23,382 bases of DNA from JACPRB01 sp964468745. GTDB lineage: Bacteria; Planctomycetota; MHYJ01; JACPRB01. The position numbers and the translations under genes were made by a program. Below, piece after piece: positions 1 through 7,883 of this stretch. The stretch is taken from positions 1-23,382 of the forward strand of contig CAYXVY010000098.1 in assembly GCA_964468745.1 (NCBI GenBank), read 5' to 3'. The notes beneath the pieces were generated by a model that saw only the letters and a program-made list of their open reading frames with translations, searched no databases and was not told where the DNA came from. Numbering within the stretch: position 1 is the stretch's first letter; every line of letters starts with the position of its first letter.

Positions 1-543
1 AGCATGACGTCGCGGACGACCGGCTCCACGGTGGAGAGTTATACCTACACCTTCCGGAACGAGCTGGCGACCTACACCAAGACCGAGAGCGCGGTCACCA
101 CGGCGTCGTTCAGCTATTCGTTCGGTCCCCGCTCCGGCGATCGCATGAACAAGATGAATCTCGTCACCGGCGTGACCGAGTGGTACATGATGGAAGGCCG
201 GGACACCGTGGCCGATTATGAGACCACGTCGTCGACGCTCGCCTTCGTCTACAAGCGCCGGTACGTGAACGGCCTCGGCATAGACAGCAAGCTGGCGCGG
301 ATGGAGGCAGGCGGCACGCTCCTCTGGTATTCGAGCGACGCGATCGGGTCGGTCAGCCAGACGCTTGACTCCTCGCAGGCGATTGTCAATCGCCAGCAGA
401 CCAATGCTTGGGGCGAGGATCTGGAGATCTCGCAGGCGGTCGTAGATCGCCAGGGCTTCTCGGGTCGCGAGCGCGACGCGGAGAGCCGGCTCATGCACTA
501 CCGAGCGCGGAGCTATGACCCGGCGCTCGGCCGCTTCCTCCAA
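1..543 (+). repeat. RHS core repeat, copy A (visible part)
   Basis: This stretch aligns without indels to 18578-19120 in copy C and to the corresponding part of copy B. The first 120 bases differ from copy C at one position, and clearly more from copy B. Similarity ends abruptly after the codon for Gln in GRF.Q, where the three tips diverge. The repeat probably continues left of the window. Confidence 0.9.
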
Positions 544-1308
544 CATGAATCTGTTGTCCAAAAACGCGTTACAGGTCACTACAGCTACGCCATGTCGCGA
601 CCAACCTCAGTCATCGACCCCAGTGGCAATGATGCCACGAATATTGAAGGGGATCTCGCAGCGGTAGATTGGACGAGCCCTGCTGAGTTACTACTCCAGC
701 AGGCGCAGAATCCGCCGAGCTCGCCAAAAATCAAGGCAACCAAAGGATTCAAGAATCAGAAGGACGAGCAGGACGCGATCAAAGCGTTTACTGCCGCGGT
801 GAATGACGCGGCTGCGCTGATCCTAGACGTCGTGAAGTGGGAGAAGAATCCAAACATGGCGCCGGCTAGTTGGCATCTGTTTTTTGGTGGGCCGGCATTC
901 CCGGACGCACATCCTGCATTCTGGATCGACTATCGCCGCAAGCTGGAGACGATCGTCAGGATTGGGTCTAGTGGCGACGTGGTTCTGGAACTGGAAAAGG
1001 GATTCAACGCGACGACCGTCGCGCAAGTGCTGACGCCCCACAGATTCATTATCTTTGAGGCCAATACAATCCACTTGTACGAACCGCAGTGGCTACGTCC
1101 TCCTTGGTTGAAGGGATTCAGGCTGAACGAATTTCCCAATTCAGGGCTCGTGATGTTCACTGGCACGCAGTCCTCGGTAATGCTGCATGAATTGTCGCAC
1201 TGGGCCGGCACTCACGATGGAAGCGGTCGCGAGCACGTGTCCCGCTATGCAGATAGCAACGCATACTCGCTTGAGTTCTTGGCCGTAGAAGCGGGATATG
1301 TCAAGTGA
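1..1308 (+). CDS. RHS-repeat protein, 3' part (copy A), with M35-like metallopeptidase tip
   Basis: The reading frame is open from the first base and matches the interior of the two other RHS copies, so the gene starts left of the window. Codons 1-181 (to base 543) are RHS core ending in the hallmark RARSYDP..GRF. This is followed by YSYAMSRPTSVIDPSG, the usual hinge before a variable toxin tip. The tip (about 544-1305) is unrelated to the tips of copies B and C. Near its end it has HELSHWAGTHD (1186-1218), an HExxH zinc motif followed by GTxD, and then YADSNAYSLEF. HExxH plus GTxD plus a late NADSY-like segment is the signature of aspzincin (M35) metallopeptidases, although the HExxH-to-Asp spacing is shorter than usual. 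I infer a zinc peptidase effector tip. The stop overlaps the next gene (TGATG), so the two are translationally coupled. The RHS part is certain; the peptidase assignment is moderate. Confidence 0.85.
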   Translation, partial: SMTSRTTGSTVESYTYTFRNELATYTKTESAVTTASFSYSFGPRSGDRMNKMNLVTGVTEWYMMEGRDTVADYETTSSTLAFVYKRRYVNGLGIDSKLARMEAGGTLLWYSSDAIGSVSQTLDSSQAIVNRQQTNAWGEDLEISQAVVDRQGFSGRERDAESRLMHYRARSYDPALGRFLQHESVVQKRVTGHYSYAMSRPTSVIDPSGNDATNIEGDLAAVDWTSPAELLLQQAQNPPSSPKIKATKGFKNQKDEQDAIKAFTAAVNDAAALILDVVKWEKNPNMAPASWHLFFGGPAFPDAHPAFWIDYRRKLETIVRIGSSGDVVLELEKGFNATTVAQVLTPHRFIIFEANTIHLYEPQWLRPPWLKGFRLNEFPNSGLVMFTGTQSSVMLHELSHWAGTHDGSGREHVSRYADSNAYSLEFLAVEAGYVK

Positions 1309-1913
1309 TGCGGCAATCGCTTCGATTCGTGACTAGTATGATCGTGTGCGCCATGACTCTCGTTGTCGCTGAGGGGTGTAGCCAACCCCAGTGGGCCAAG
1401 GATAATGATCGCCGCATGGCGCTGGTTGAGCGAGCGAGGCACACTAACGAGCTTGCTGCTCGGGTCCGATTGCTGATTCAAGCGCTCGATGGCGAGACAC
1501 CTCTAGGATGGGCAGCGCAAAGTGCTGAGCAAGAGGCCCTCTCCGACCTACTAGAGGTAGGGAAGCAGATACTCCCAGAGCTGCGAATCGCATTGGAGCG
1601 CTGCAGCCCTACCCAGCTCAGGTTCATAGGGCTGCTTATGGCGCGCATCGGCTCGCGCGAAGGCTTTACAGTATTGTGCCGCTCAATCAACGGAGAGATG
1701 CGGCTGGGCGGTAGCGGACACAATGCTCTGGGCACGCTGCTAGCCGTCTTCGAGGTTGACGAGGAAGTGATTCTACCGTCAAGAGAACCGGATCTGAAAG
1801 CGCTGGCTGATTGGGAACGCGACAGTCTGCCTTATGTGCGCTGGGCCCCCGATCAGCGCAAGTTTAGCGTTGATGAGGATGCCCGTGCGTCAAAACGCCC
1901 GACGAGCGACTGA
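1308..1913 (+). CDS. Exported small protein, candidate immunity protein to tip A
   Basis: This 201-aa protein starts at ATG 1308, which overlaps the RHS stop as TGATG; a GTG at 1305 is an alternative start. The N-terminus has a basic start, a hydrophobic stretch (FVTSMIVCAMTLVVA) and then EGC, a weak lipobox. It is therefore probably secreted and perhaps lipidated. The middle part (ILPELRIALERCSPTQ, then RFIGLLMARIGSREGFTVL) reads like paired helices of HEAT type, but I cannot assign a family. Its position directly behind a toxin-tipped RHS gene, with translational coupling, is the standard place for a cognate immunity gene. An exported immunity protein would imply that the metallopeptidase-like tip acts outside the cytoplasm. 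The gene is well supported; its function is inferred from context only. Confidence 0.75.
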   Translation: MRQSLRFVTSMIVCAMTLVVAEGCSQPQWAKDNDRRMALVERARHTNELAARVRLLIQALDGETPLGWAAQSAEQEALSDLLEVGKQILPELRIALERCSPTQLRFIGLLMARIGSREGFTVLCRSINGEMRLGGSGHNALGTLLAVFEVDEEVILPSREPDLKALADWERDSLPYVRWAPDQRKFSVDEDARASKRPTSD

Positions 1914-1990
1914 GACGTTGGGGCTTTTTCGAATCCGGACGCAGTGCGCGAGGGATGGAGATTCGAGATCGTGGCGTTTGTTGGGAATGT

Positions 1991-2120
1991 CATATAGGCC
2001 CAGCGCCTGTTTGGGACCGCTGGCGCCCACGGGCGGCCGATCGGCAGCCGTCCTGCTGGGCGCATTCTTTGGCCGTGACGGTGCCGCTGACGAGCGTCGA
2101 GGCGGACCTCGAGCCGGTGA
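1991..2120 (+). repeat. 130-bp dispersed repeat, copy 1 (begins CATATAGGCC)
   Basis: This segment matches 20735-20864 over 130 bp with 4 mismatches (at 2027, 2034, 2105 and 2113) and no indel. Sequences on both sides are unrelated, so its ends are sharp. It lies 77 bp after the stop of the copy A immunity gene and 29 bp before the 3' end of the transposase gene. Its first 23 bases recur alone at three other places. CCAGCG (2000-2005) can pair with CGCTGG (2018-2023) to make a short hairpin. It has no convincing coding frame and no obvious terminal inverted repeats. Confidence 0.85.
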
Positions 2121-2149
2121 CAACAAGCGAGCGACATCCGAAGATCGGC

Positions 2150-3292
2150 CTACGCTACCCGGCGGAGGCGCAGAATCGGCAGCCGACGATCGCCGTTCAC
2201 GTGCGACACGATGAGAGCGCCTTCCGTGATCCGCCGCACACGGCGCATCGGCTTCGACAGCTGAACTTCGTCCGGCGTGCGTCCGGCGAGCCCCTCGTGT
2301 GGACGCTCGCGGTTGTACCACTGGAACGCGTAGGCACGGAGATCGCGCTCGATCGACTTGATCGGACGATAGAGCAGCATCGCCCGCGCGTACTCGTCCT
2401 TCATGCTCCGGAAGAAGCGGTCAATGATCGCCAGCGGCTGACTCGACCCGACCCGGCCGAATCGCCGCCGGATGTTCCGGCGCGCAAGGCAGCGCGTGAA
2501 TCGCTTCGAGATGAACTGCGATCCGCGGTCGGTGATCACCCAGCGGGGTTTGCCGTGTCGCGCGATCGCATCTTGCATGAGCGCGACGGCGAAAGCAGCG
2601 CGAGGCTCTCCCGGCGACACCCGCAACGCAAGGATCTTGCGTGAAAACGCGTCGATCACCACGCCTACGATCACCGAGCGAAAGAAGCCGGAGACGACGG
2701 TGAAATCGACGAGAACCATGTGCCCGGGCTTCTTCGCGCGAATGGGTCGAGCGACTCGCCGACGTTCCGGCTTTGACCGAAGTCGTGGCCGTTGTCGAAG
2801 GAGCCGCTGGACACTCGACCGAGATGCTTTGAAGCCGAGCCGCCCCAGGATCCCGGCAATCCTCCGACTCCCCCAGCGCGGCCACTCGCGCTTCAACCTC
2901 CCTACGAGATGGTGAACGAGCTCCGGCAAGCGATTGATCGGCGGCCGGGCTTGCACGAGACGCGCCACGCCGCTTCGAATCTCCTTCTTCCAATTGAGGA
3001 TGGTCTGCTCAGCCAGGACGAATGCCCGTGCGACGGCCTTCACGGCGAGACCATAACGTGCCGCGTGCCAGAGGATCTCGAGGCGTTCCCACGACCTGTA
3101 GACGGGTCGCGAATGGCCGCCGAGGCGCAACAGCCGGTCGCGCAGGAGCTCGTTTTCGGTATGCAGCCGCTCGATGCGTTCGCGCAAGGCATCAAGTTCC
3201 GCCGTAAGCGGACGACGTCGATGGGCCTTCGCCCGCCACGCGTCGTGCGCCTGGCCGATCAGCCGGGCGATGAACAGGAGGGTCTGGATCAT
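2150..3292 (-). CDS. DD35-type transposase with integrase core, Asp in place of the catalytic Glu
   Basis: This 380-aa protein has an N-terminal leucine-rich helix (about 30-58), a helix-turn-helix (about 80-105, ending QTILNWKKE) and an rve integrase core. The acidic residues are D196 (LVDFTVV), D255 (VITDRGSQF) and D291 (LAIIDRFF), with 35 residues between the last two. That is the DD35E spacing, but the normal Glu is Asp, encoded by GAC. The C-terminal WYNRERPHEGLAGRTPDEV is typical of this group of IS3/IS481-like integrase-core proteins. The gene starts 18 bp after the stop of the tyrosine recombinase gene and shares its strand, so the two probably form one transcript. Its own Shine-Dalgarno is weak. 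The E-to-D change may lower or abolish strand transfer. I could not find terminal inverted repeats for the element. Confidence 0.85.
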   Translation of the reverse strand: MIQTLLFIARLIGQAHDAWRAKAHRRRPLTAELDALRERIERLHTENELLRDRLLRLGGHSRPVYRSWERLEILWHAARYGLAVKAVARAFVLAEQTILNWKKEIRSGVARLVQARPPINRLPELVHHLVGRLKREWPRWGSRRIAGILGRLGFKASRSSVQRLLRQRPRLRSKPERRRVARPIRAKKPGHMVLVDFTVVSGFFRSVIVGVVIDAFSRKILALRVSPGEPRAAFAVALMQDAIARHGKPRWVITDRGSQFISKRFTRCLARRNIRRRFGRVGSSQPLAIIDRFFRSMKDEYARAMLLYRPIKSIERDLRAYAFQWYNRERPHEGLAGRTPDEVQLSKPMRRVRRITEGALIVSHVNGDRRLPILRLRRVA

Positions 3293-3310
3293 GCGGGTAG
3301 TATGCCCCCG

Positions 3311-4285
3311 TCAGCGACCCATGTAAGCCCGCCGATGATCCTGCCGATGACGGCTGTGTCCAAGCCGTTGGATGGCGTCGCCCGCCGCACGTCGGGAGGC
3401 ATCGTGCGGCGAGAGACCCGAACCGACGGCGTCTCGGTAAGACCGGGTGAAGACATTCCGAGCCGCATGGCGCCGCATGCCGTGTGTGCCCGTGACTTGG
3501 CCGCCCACGGCCCGCATCGCGCGCGCGTAGGCGGATTGATAGCCACGATGGGCCGCGAGGTGGCCCCGGGTGTGTGACAGGTAGAGCACGATTCGGCGGT
3601 GAAGGTCGGGCGAGATCGTGAAGATTTGCACCTTGCCTCCCTTGCCGACGATCATGATGCGGTGGCCGTCGAGAACGGAGGCGGCCGTCACGCGCGTGGT
3701 CGCTGAGATGCTCCGACAACTCGTTTCAAGCTGAAGCTGCGCCGCGAGATGATAGACCCGCGCCTGGTCGGTGCGCCCGAAGTGACGCGCGTCCCACTCG
3801 CGGAGCTTCGCGATCGCACGCTGGACGACGTCCGCGGACGGCGTCGCGCGCTGCGGGCCGGCGAGCTGACCCGACTTCTGCAGCTCACGGATCTTTTGAC
3901 CGTACTTCTCAGAGAGTGCAGCGAATGATCGCGTCTGGCCGGTGAGCGCGCCGAACTTGGCGAGCGCGCTGCGCATCTTGTTCAACGTCTTCGCGGCGAG
4001 CCCCTTCTCGATGCCGCGATCCATGAACGCGCGGAACTCGTGCTTCCCAAGATCCTCGAGCCGCTGGGCACTCGGCGCGAGGGCGACGAAATCCTTCAGC
4101 ACCGACTCGTACGTGCGCAGCGTATTGCCGGTGAAGATCAAGTTGCGGGTGTAGTGGTTCGGGTCACTGTGATCACGAATGCCGCGCATCTTGAGACCAT
4201 GCTTGGTCTCGCCCTGCGCGCGCTGCTCGTGCCAGCGTTCGAACGCCCGCCACATCCTGTCGTGCAGATCCTGTTTGAGACTCAT
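3311..4285 (-). CDS. Tyrosine recombinase (phage-type integrase)
   Basis: The protein is 324 aa. The start ATG at 4285 is preceded by GAGGAG four bases upstream. The N-terminal part (about 50-115) looks like a SAM-like core-binding domain. The catalytic domain shows R190 (TSCRSIS), a lysine in VGKGGKVQ (K215 or K218), the H-x-x-R box as H268 and R271 (GTHGMRRH), H310 in LGHS, and Y321 as the likely nucleophile only three residues from the end. All catalytic positions appear present. The H310-Y321 spacing of 11 is a little longer than the usual 9. It belongs to the tyrosine site-specific recombinases, which cut and rejoin short paired sites. It is probably co-transcribed with the downstream DDE transposase and lies between two RHS tip cassettes. 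Whether it acts on those cassettes or only on its own element cannot be told from sequence. Confidence 0.85.
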   Translation of the reverse strand: MSLKQDLHDRMWRAFERWHEQRAQGETKHGLKMRGIRDHSDPNHYTRNLIFTGNTLRTYESVLKDFVALAPSAQRLEDLGKHEFRAFMDRGIEKGLAAKTLNKMRSALAKFGALTGQTRSFAALSEKYGQKIRELQKSGQLAGPQRATPSADVVQRAIAKLREWDARHFGRTDQARVYHLAAQLQLETSCRSISATTRVTAASVLDGHRIMIVGKGGKVQIFTISPDLHRRIVLYLSHTRGHLAAHRGYQSAYARAMRAVGGQVTGTHGMRRHAARNVFTRSYRDAVGSGLSPHDASRRAAGDAIQRLGHSRHRQDHRRAYMGR

Positions 4286-4921
4286 ACGCTCCTCGTGACC
4301 CCGTCACCTTCGCCTAGACCATCTCCATGGGGATCGCCCGCTGCGATCTTCGATTCTCGCGCGATTTTCGTGTTCAGCGCAGGAGCCGCCTGAGCGGATC
4401 CCGGAAAGTCGGCGCTTTTTCGCTGGGAGAGCGCCGGAAAACCCCGCCGCGTGCACGAAACTGGCGCGTCGCGCGCCGTTTCGTGCACGCAGCTGCGTCC
4501 TCTCGGGACCGCGCGCGATCCCGCTTTCTTGCGGAGCCCGAGGATGGGGCCTCCGGGCAAGGCTGGCCGCATCCCGCGATGCCCTCCTCGGTGCGTAATG
4601 CACGTTGAGGACTGACGCGGAATCCGTGACGGCCGAAATCCCTGCCAACGACCGGATCTATGTCATTCGCCACCGGATGTGTGTACGGGCGCTCCAATGT
4701 GTCGCCCGCCACCCGCATGACTACAGGAGAAGGGAGAACTCTGGCTGCAGTACGCCTTCGCGCATCGCAGCCGACGCGGAAGGGAATAAAGGGGAAAGAG
4801 AGGAGATAAGTGCGGGGGATGAGCGGCGAGCGAAGAGTCGCCCGACCGCCCATGCCCGGAGACCTCGCCTTCCCGGCATAGACCCGTCGTCCGTCCGCTT
4901 GTGAAAGAGCAACCGTCGTGA
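4286..4921. other. 636-bp gene-free stretch upstream of the integrase
   Basis: No frame here has convincing coding character; several overlapping short frames are rich in Arg and Pro and lack family motifs. It lies between the start of the integrase gene and the 3' end of the serine recombinase gene, both on the minus strand. It therefore should hold the integrase promoter, and it contains the long palindrome at 4451-4488. A purine-rich stretch (about 4779-4813, GAAGGGAATAAAGG and following) is visible but not interpretable. Confidence 0.5.
4451..4488. repeat. 38-bp near-perfect palindrome upstream of the integrase
   Basis: GTGCACGAAAC (4451-4461) is the exact reverse complement of GTTTCGTGCAC (4478-4488). 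Between them GGCGCG (4463-4468) and CGCGCC (4472-4477) also pair, leaving a one-base bulge (T4462) and a three-base loop TCG. This gives 17 paired positions in all. No T-run follows on either strand, so it is not a standard terminator. It lies about 165 bp upstream of the integrase start. Possible roles are a recombinase or operator site, or an RNA or cruciform hairpin. Confidence 0.8.
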
Positions 4922-6940
4922 CTAGGCTTGGTTCGCAGGCCGTCCCCGCTTGCGCGAAGACAGGTCCTGCGGGAACGGGATCTCCGTCCAGGTCACGGGA
5001 CGGTCACTCTTTCCGTTAGGGGTCAGGCCCCTTGGGGGCACCACCTGTGGGGAAACATCCCCCAGACGCGCGGCCAGCGATTCGACGGCGGCGAGCGGCG
5101 ACGTCGCGTCGTCGCCCGCCCCGTCGTCGTAGAAGACGACCTTGACCCGGCGCTTCTCCCCGTCGACCTCGATCTCGTGGACGAACGCGCGCAGGAAGCG
5201 CTTCCGCTCATCCACCGTGCCGGTCTCCAGCACGGCCTTGAGATGGACGACGTAGTCCGCCGCCTGGCGGGCGATGGCCTTGAAGTCGCGCGCGACGATG
5301 CCCTCCGCCCGCGCGGCGACCCGAAGGGCCCGAAGTTCCGTCTCCAGCGCTTCGATCTCGTTCTTCAGCTTCCCGAGGGCGTCATTCAGCATGGGCAAGA
5401 GTTCGGGAGAGACGTTCGCAACGAGGAGATTCACCTTCTCCTTCTTCTCCGCGATCTTCCGCTCAAGGTCCCTGATCTCGATGTCGCTGGACCCGGCGGC
5501 CAGCCGCCCGGCGACGAGGGACTGCTCGATGGCCTTCTCCAGCTCGTCACGGCCGGCGAAGAGCCCTCCCTCCCCGAAGATCCGCCTGCGGATTTCTGCG
5601 ATCATCCACGCCTCCAGCGGCTCGGCGGGAACGAGATAGCACCGGCAGACGGTCTTCCCGCCCATGTGGTAGCCGCCATCCAAGTACCGGCGGATCTGGC
5701 TTCGACGGTCGGTGTCGCCTTGGAAGCGATACCCGCAGTGGGCGCACTTCATGAGGCCGTCGCCCGTGAGCAGGTAGGAGGACCGGGTGCCGGAGCCTTC
5801 GAGCTTCTTCGACCCGAGCTTGTGCTCGTCGAGCTTCTCCTGCGCGTCGTCCCACACCGCCTTGTCCACGAGCGCCTCGTGGCAGTCCTGGACGACGATG
5901 CATCCGGCTTCCTTGCGGTGCACGAATTCCCGCCCCGGGACGTCCTTCCGCTCGATGACGGACGCGTAGCCGCTCGCGGTCTTCTCGATCGTGAGCCAGT
6001 GGTGCTTGCCGTCGCTCCGGCGCCCGTAGACGAGCGCGCCCTTATAGGCGGGATTGAGGATGACCCCGCGGATGCCTGAATGGAGCCACTTCCTGCCCCG
6101 CGGCGGAGGAACGCCCTTGGCGTTCAGCCAGCCGGCAATCCGGCGCAGGCCCCATCCGTCCTTGACGAACTTGGCAAAGATGAAGCGGACGATTTCGACG
6201 AAGTGGGCCGTTCCGAGCACGAGTTTCACCTTGTCGCCCTTGAGCTTGTCCGACCCGGCCGAGCGCCGCTTCCCCTTGTCCTCGATCGCAGGGAGCGTCT
6301 CCACCAGCGTGCCGTCCGGCGTGCGTTTCTCGACCGCCTTGTCCGGCCGGGTCGTGTACCGGTACTTCGGCTTCCCGTCCGGGCCGTAGGTGATGCGGTC
6401 GTAGCCGTACGGCGCCGTGCCCCCGGGCCACCAGCCCTTCTCGGCGAGCGAGCATCCGGTCCGAAGTCCGTACTTCGAAAGCGTCACGCTGTAGTCGTAC
6501 GCCTGCTCGCTCTTGATGATCGCCTGCACGAAGTCGGCGATGTTGCCCCGGCTGCGGATCTTCTCCGTGACGGAGTAGAACTCGTAGCCGGAGCGCTCGA
6601 CCTCGACGAAGTAGGAGAAGATCTTCTTCGCGTCGTCGAACCGTCCGAACCGCGAGATGTCGTACACGAGGATCGGGATGAAGTCGGAATTCGAGCGCAC
6701 CGGGTTGGGGTGCGTCCGGACGTACTCGAGGACGGCGAGGAGCCCGGGGCGCGTCTCATCGTGCCCCCTCTCGCCATCGTCCTCGAACGTCACGACGACG
6801 TTCGTCAGGCCGAGAGCCGCCCGCTCGACCGAGAGCGTCTGCTCCTGGTCGTCCAGGCTGGCGTCCTGCGAGTCGCTCGAACACCGCTTGTAGACGAGGC
6901 ACTCGGTGCCTTTCCAGAGTCGCTGCACATTCCGGATCAT
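4922..6940 (-). CDS. Large serine recombinase with recombinase domain and zinc ribbon
   Basis: The protein is 672 aa. The start ATG at 6940 has AAGGTG six bases upstream. An N-terminal resolvase domain (about 14-165) carries YKRCSSDSQ, with Ser21 as the likely nucleophile in the R-x-S context, and DISRFGR (94-100). The recombinase domain follows (about 240-306, with a GWLNAKGVPPPRG-like stretch), then a zinc ribbon with CAHC (399-402) and CRC (432-434). A charged coiled coil comes next (about 490-550). The tail is basic. This order is that of large serine recombinases, which integrate, excise or invert DNA between short att sites. A 184-aa gene ends 18 bp upstream on the same strand. No att sites could be identified. 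The gene looks intact. Confidence 0.92.
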   Translation of the reverse strand: MIRNVQRLWKGTECLVYKRCSSDSQDASLDDQEQTLSVERAALGLTNVVVTFEDDGERGHDETRPGLLAVLEYVRTHPNPVRSNSDFIPILVYDISRFGRFDDAKKIFSYFVEVERSGYEFYSVTEKIRSRGNIADFVQAIIKSEQAYDYSVTLSKYGLRTGCSLAEKGWWPGGTAPYGYDRITYGPDGKPKYRYTTRPDKAVEKRTPDGTLVETLPAIEDKGKRRSAGSDKLKGDKVKLVLGTAHFVEIVRFIFAKFVKDGWGLRRIAGWLNAKGVPPPRGRKWLHSGIRGVILNPAYKGALVYGRRSDGKHHWLTIEKTASGYASVIERKDVPGREFVHRKEAGCIVVQDCHEALVDKAVWDDAQEKLDEHKLGSKKLEGSGTRSSYLLTGDGLMKCAHCGYRFQGDTDRRSQIRRYLDGGYHMGGKTVCRCYLVPAEPLEAWMIAEIRRRIFGEGGLFAGRDELEKAIEQSLVAGRLAAGSSDIEIRDLERKIAEKKEKVNLLVANVSPELLPMLNDALGKLKNEIEALETELRALRVAARAEGIVARDFKAIARQAADYVVHLKAVLETGTVDERKRFLRAFVHEIEVDGEKRRVKVVFYDDGAGDDATSPLAAVESLAARLGDVSPQVVPPRGLTPNGKSDRPVTWTEIPFPQDLSSRKRGRPANQA

Positions 6941-6958
6941 GAATTCACCTTCGATTCT

Positions 6959-7513
6959 CTACGCCGCTTTCCTCTGTTCCCGAGGCTCCGCGTTGCGCGC
7001 GAGCGTGTATCGAACGAGGAGACGCACCAGCGTGCCTCGCGCGTCCGCGCGACGCCCTGCGACCTCCTTGGCTGGAGGTCCCGCGACCGGGAAGACGGCG
7101 TACGCCTCACGAATCTCCTTGGCAAGGGACACCTTGGGGCAAGGAACAGCATTGGATTCGATTTCCTCGTTCAGCGGCGCAGCAGGGCGGACAGCATCAG
7201 CTGACCGTCGGGGCGCCGCGTGATCTCCCTGGAGTTGATCGTGGCCCGGTGACGGAAGGCTCGGGACGCAAGGGGCGGCAGCCGCCTCCGCATTCTCGGG
7301 TCCGCGATCGACGCCAAGGACGTTCTCAGAACGGACGGTGCGAGGGAGGGGAGCTTGTTGCGCAGATGCTTCGTGGCGGGCCTCGTCTTCTGGGTACGCT
7401 CCTGCCGGGGCAGGGCGTCGGTATAGGCCGTCGCTGGTCGCTTCAACCGCTCCGGGCCCGGAAGGTTCGGGACAATCGGCCCGGCCCGGAGAGCGATCCT
7501 GGATTTCCGCCAT
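6959..7513 (-). CDS. Hypothetical protein upstream of the serine recombinase
   Basis: This frame would encode 184 aa from ATG 7513, which has a GGGAGGG run a few bases upstream. The stop at 6959 lies 18 bp before the recombinase start, so the two would form an operon. The C-terminal third looks like real protein (CPKVSLAKEIREAYAVF, then GTLVRLLVRYTLARNAE), and its codons strongly favour G or C in the third position. The first 120 residues are rich in Pro, Ala and Arg and show no motif. I do not recognise a family. A competing longer frame on the same strand (7171-7863) looks worse: it has no ribosome site and is very rich in Arg. A small accessory or recombination-directionality role is possible from position alone, but nothing in the sequence shows it. 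Confidence 0.5.
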   Translation of the reverse strand: MAEIQDRSPGRADCPEPSGPGAVEATSDGLYRRPAPAGAYPEDEARHEASAQQAPLPRTVRSENVLGVDRGPENAEAAAAPCVPSLPSPGHDQLQGDHAAPRRSADAVRPAAPLNEEIESNAVPCPKVSLAKEIREAYAVFPVAGPPAKEVAGRRADARGTLVRLLVRYTLARNAEPREQRKAA

Positions 7514-7883
7514 ACCCCACCCTCCCTGGAGGGGACGCGCACCTGCTTTGCCCCTCCATATAGATAGGATGGTTGAGGACGGCTCGAGCCTGCCGGAAAT
7601 CCGCACGTTCGTCTTCTGTTCTCTTGAGCAATCCAGCGCTCTTCATTCACTTCCTTCCCTTCCGTTTCTCCCTCCTCGCGCGCGACTTGCGCGAGGGCTC
7701 CGTGCCTGCGGCACACCTTGGGCTGCGCTCTCAGGCAACGCGCCGGCCGGAGGGCATCGTGCACCACGTGATTGAACTGTTGACATATCGTATGGGGTCT
7801 GACTATAGTTCCTCGCCGCGAACGAGAGGCGGCATCGAGTCGGGAGGAGGGGGAAGCGCGCACGCAGACGTAATGGGGGAGTT
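7514..7883. other. Divergent intergenic region between the recombinase and RHS operons
   Basis: These 370 bp separate the minus-strand recombinase pair from the plus-strand RHS operon and must hold both promoters. The plus-strand promoter is clear (7780-7809). For the minus strand only a weak AT-rich patch (7558-7568, ATATAGATAGG on the plus strand) stands out, without a good -35. No RNA gene or convincing coding frame was seen. Confidence 0.5.
7780..7809 (+). promoter_or_regulatory. Near-consensus sigma-70 promoter of the RHS operon
   Basis: TTGACA (7780-7785) is followed after 18 bp by TATAGT (7804-7809). The -35 is perfect and the -10 has one mismatch to TATAAT. Transcription would start near 7816, about 68 nt before the GTG of the first operon gene. 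It stands out because the surrounding DNA is GC-rich. It predicts housekeeping-type, fairly strong expression of the five-gene operon. Confidence 0.75.

Noticed and set aside
1914..1935. Rho-independent terminator after the copy A immunity gene (GGGGCTTTTTCG)
   Set aside because: There is a T-run but no stem in front of it.
1991..2120. Integron attC site
   Set aside because: The cassette-like layout and nearby tyrosine recombinase suggested it. However, the repeat lacks the GTTRRRY-type core and the paired boxes of attC, and the recombinase lacks an obvious integron-specific insert.
4928..7204. Two long plus-strand frames opposite the serine recombinase
   Set aside because: They lie entirely or mostly antisense to a gene with clear catalytic motifs and have Arg/Leu/Val-rich, motif-free translations.
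7411..7430. Another copy of the TATAGGC repeat (GTATAGGCCGTCGCTGG)
   Set aside because: Only the first nine or so bases match and it lies inside the small gene before the serine recombinase, so chance is the best explanation.
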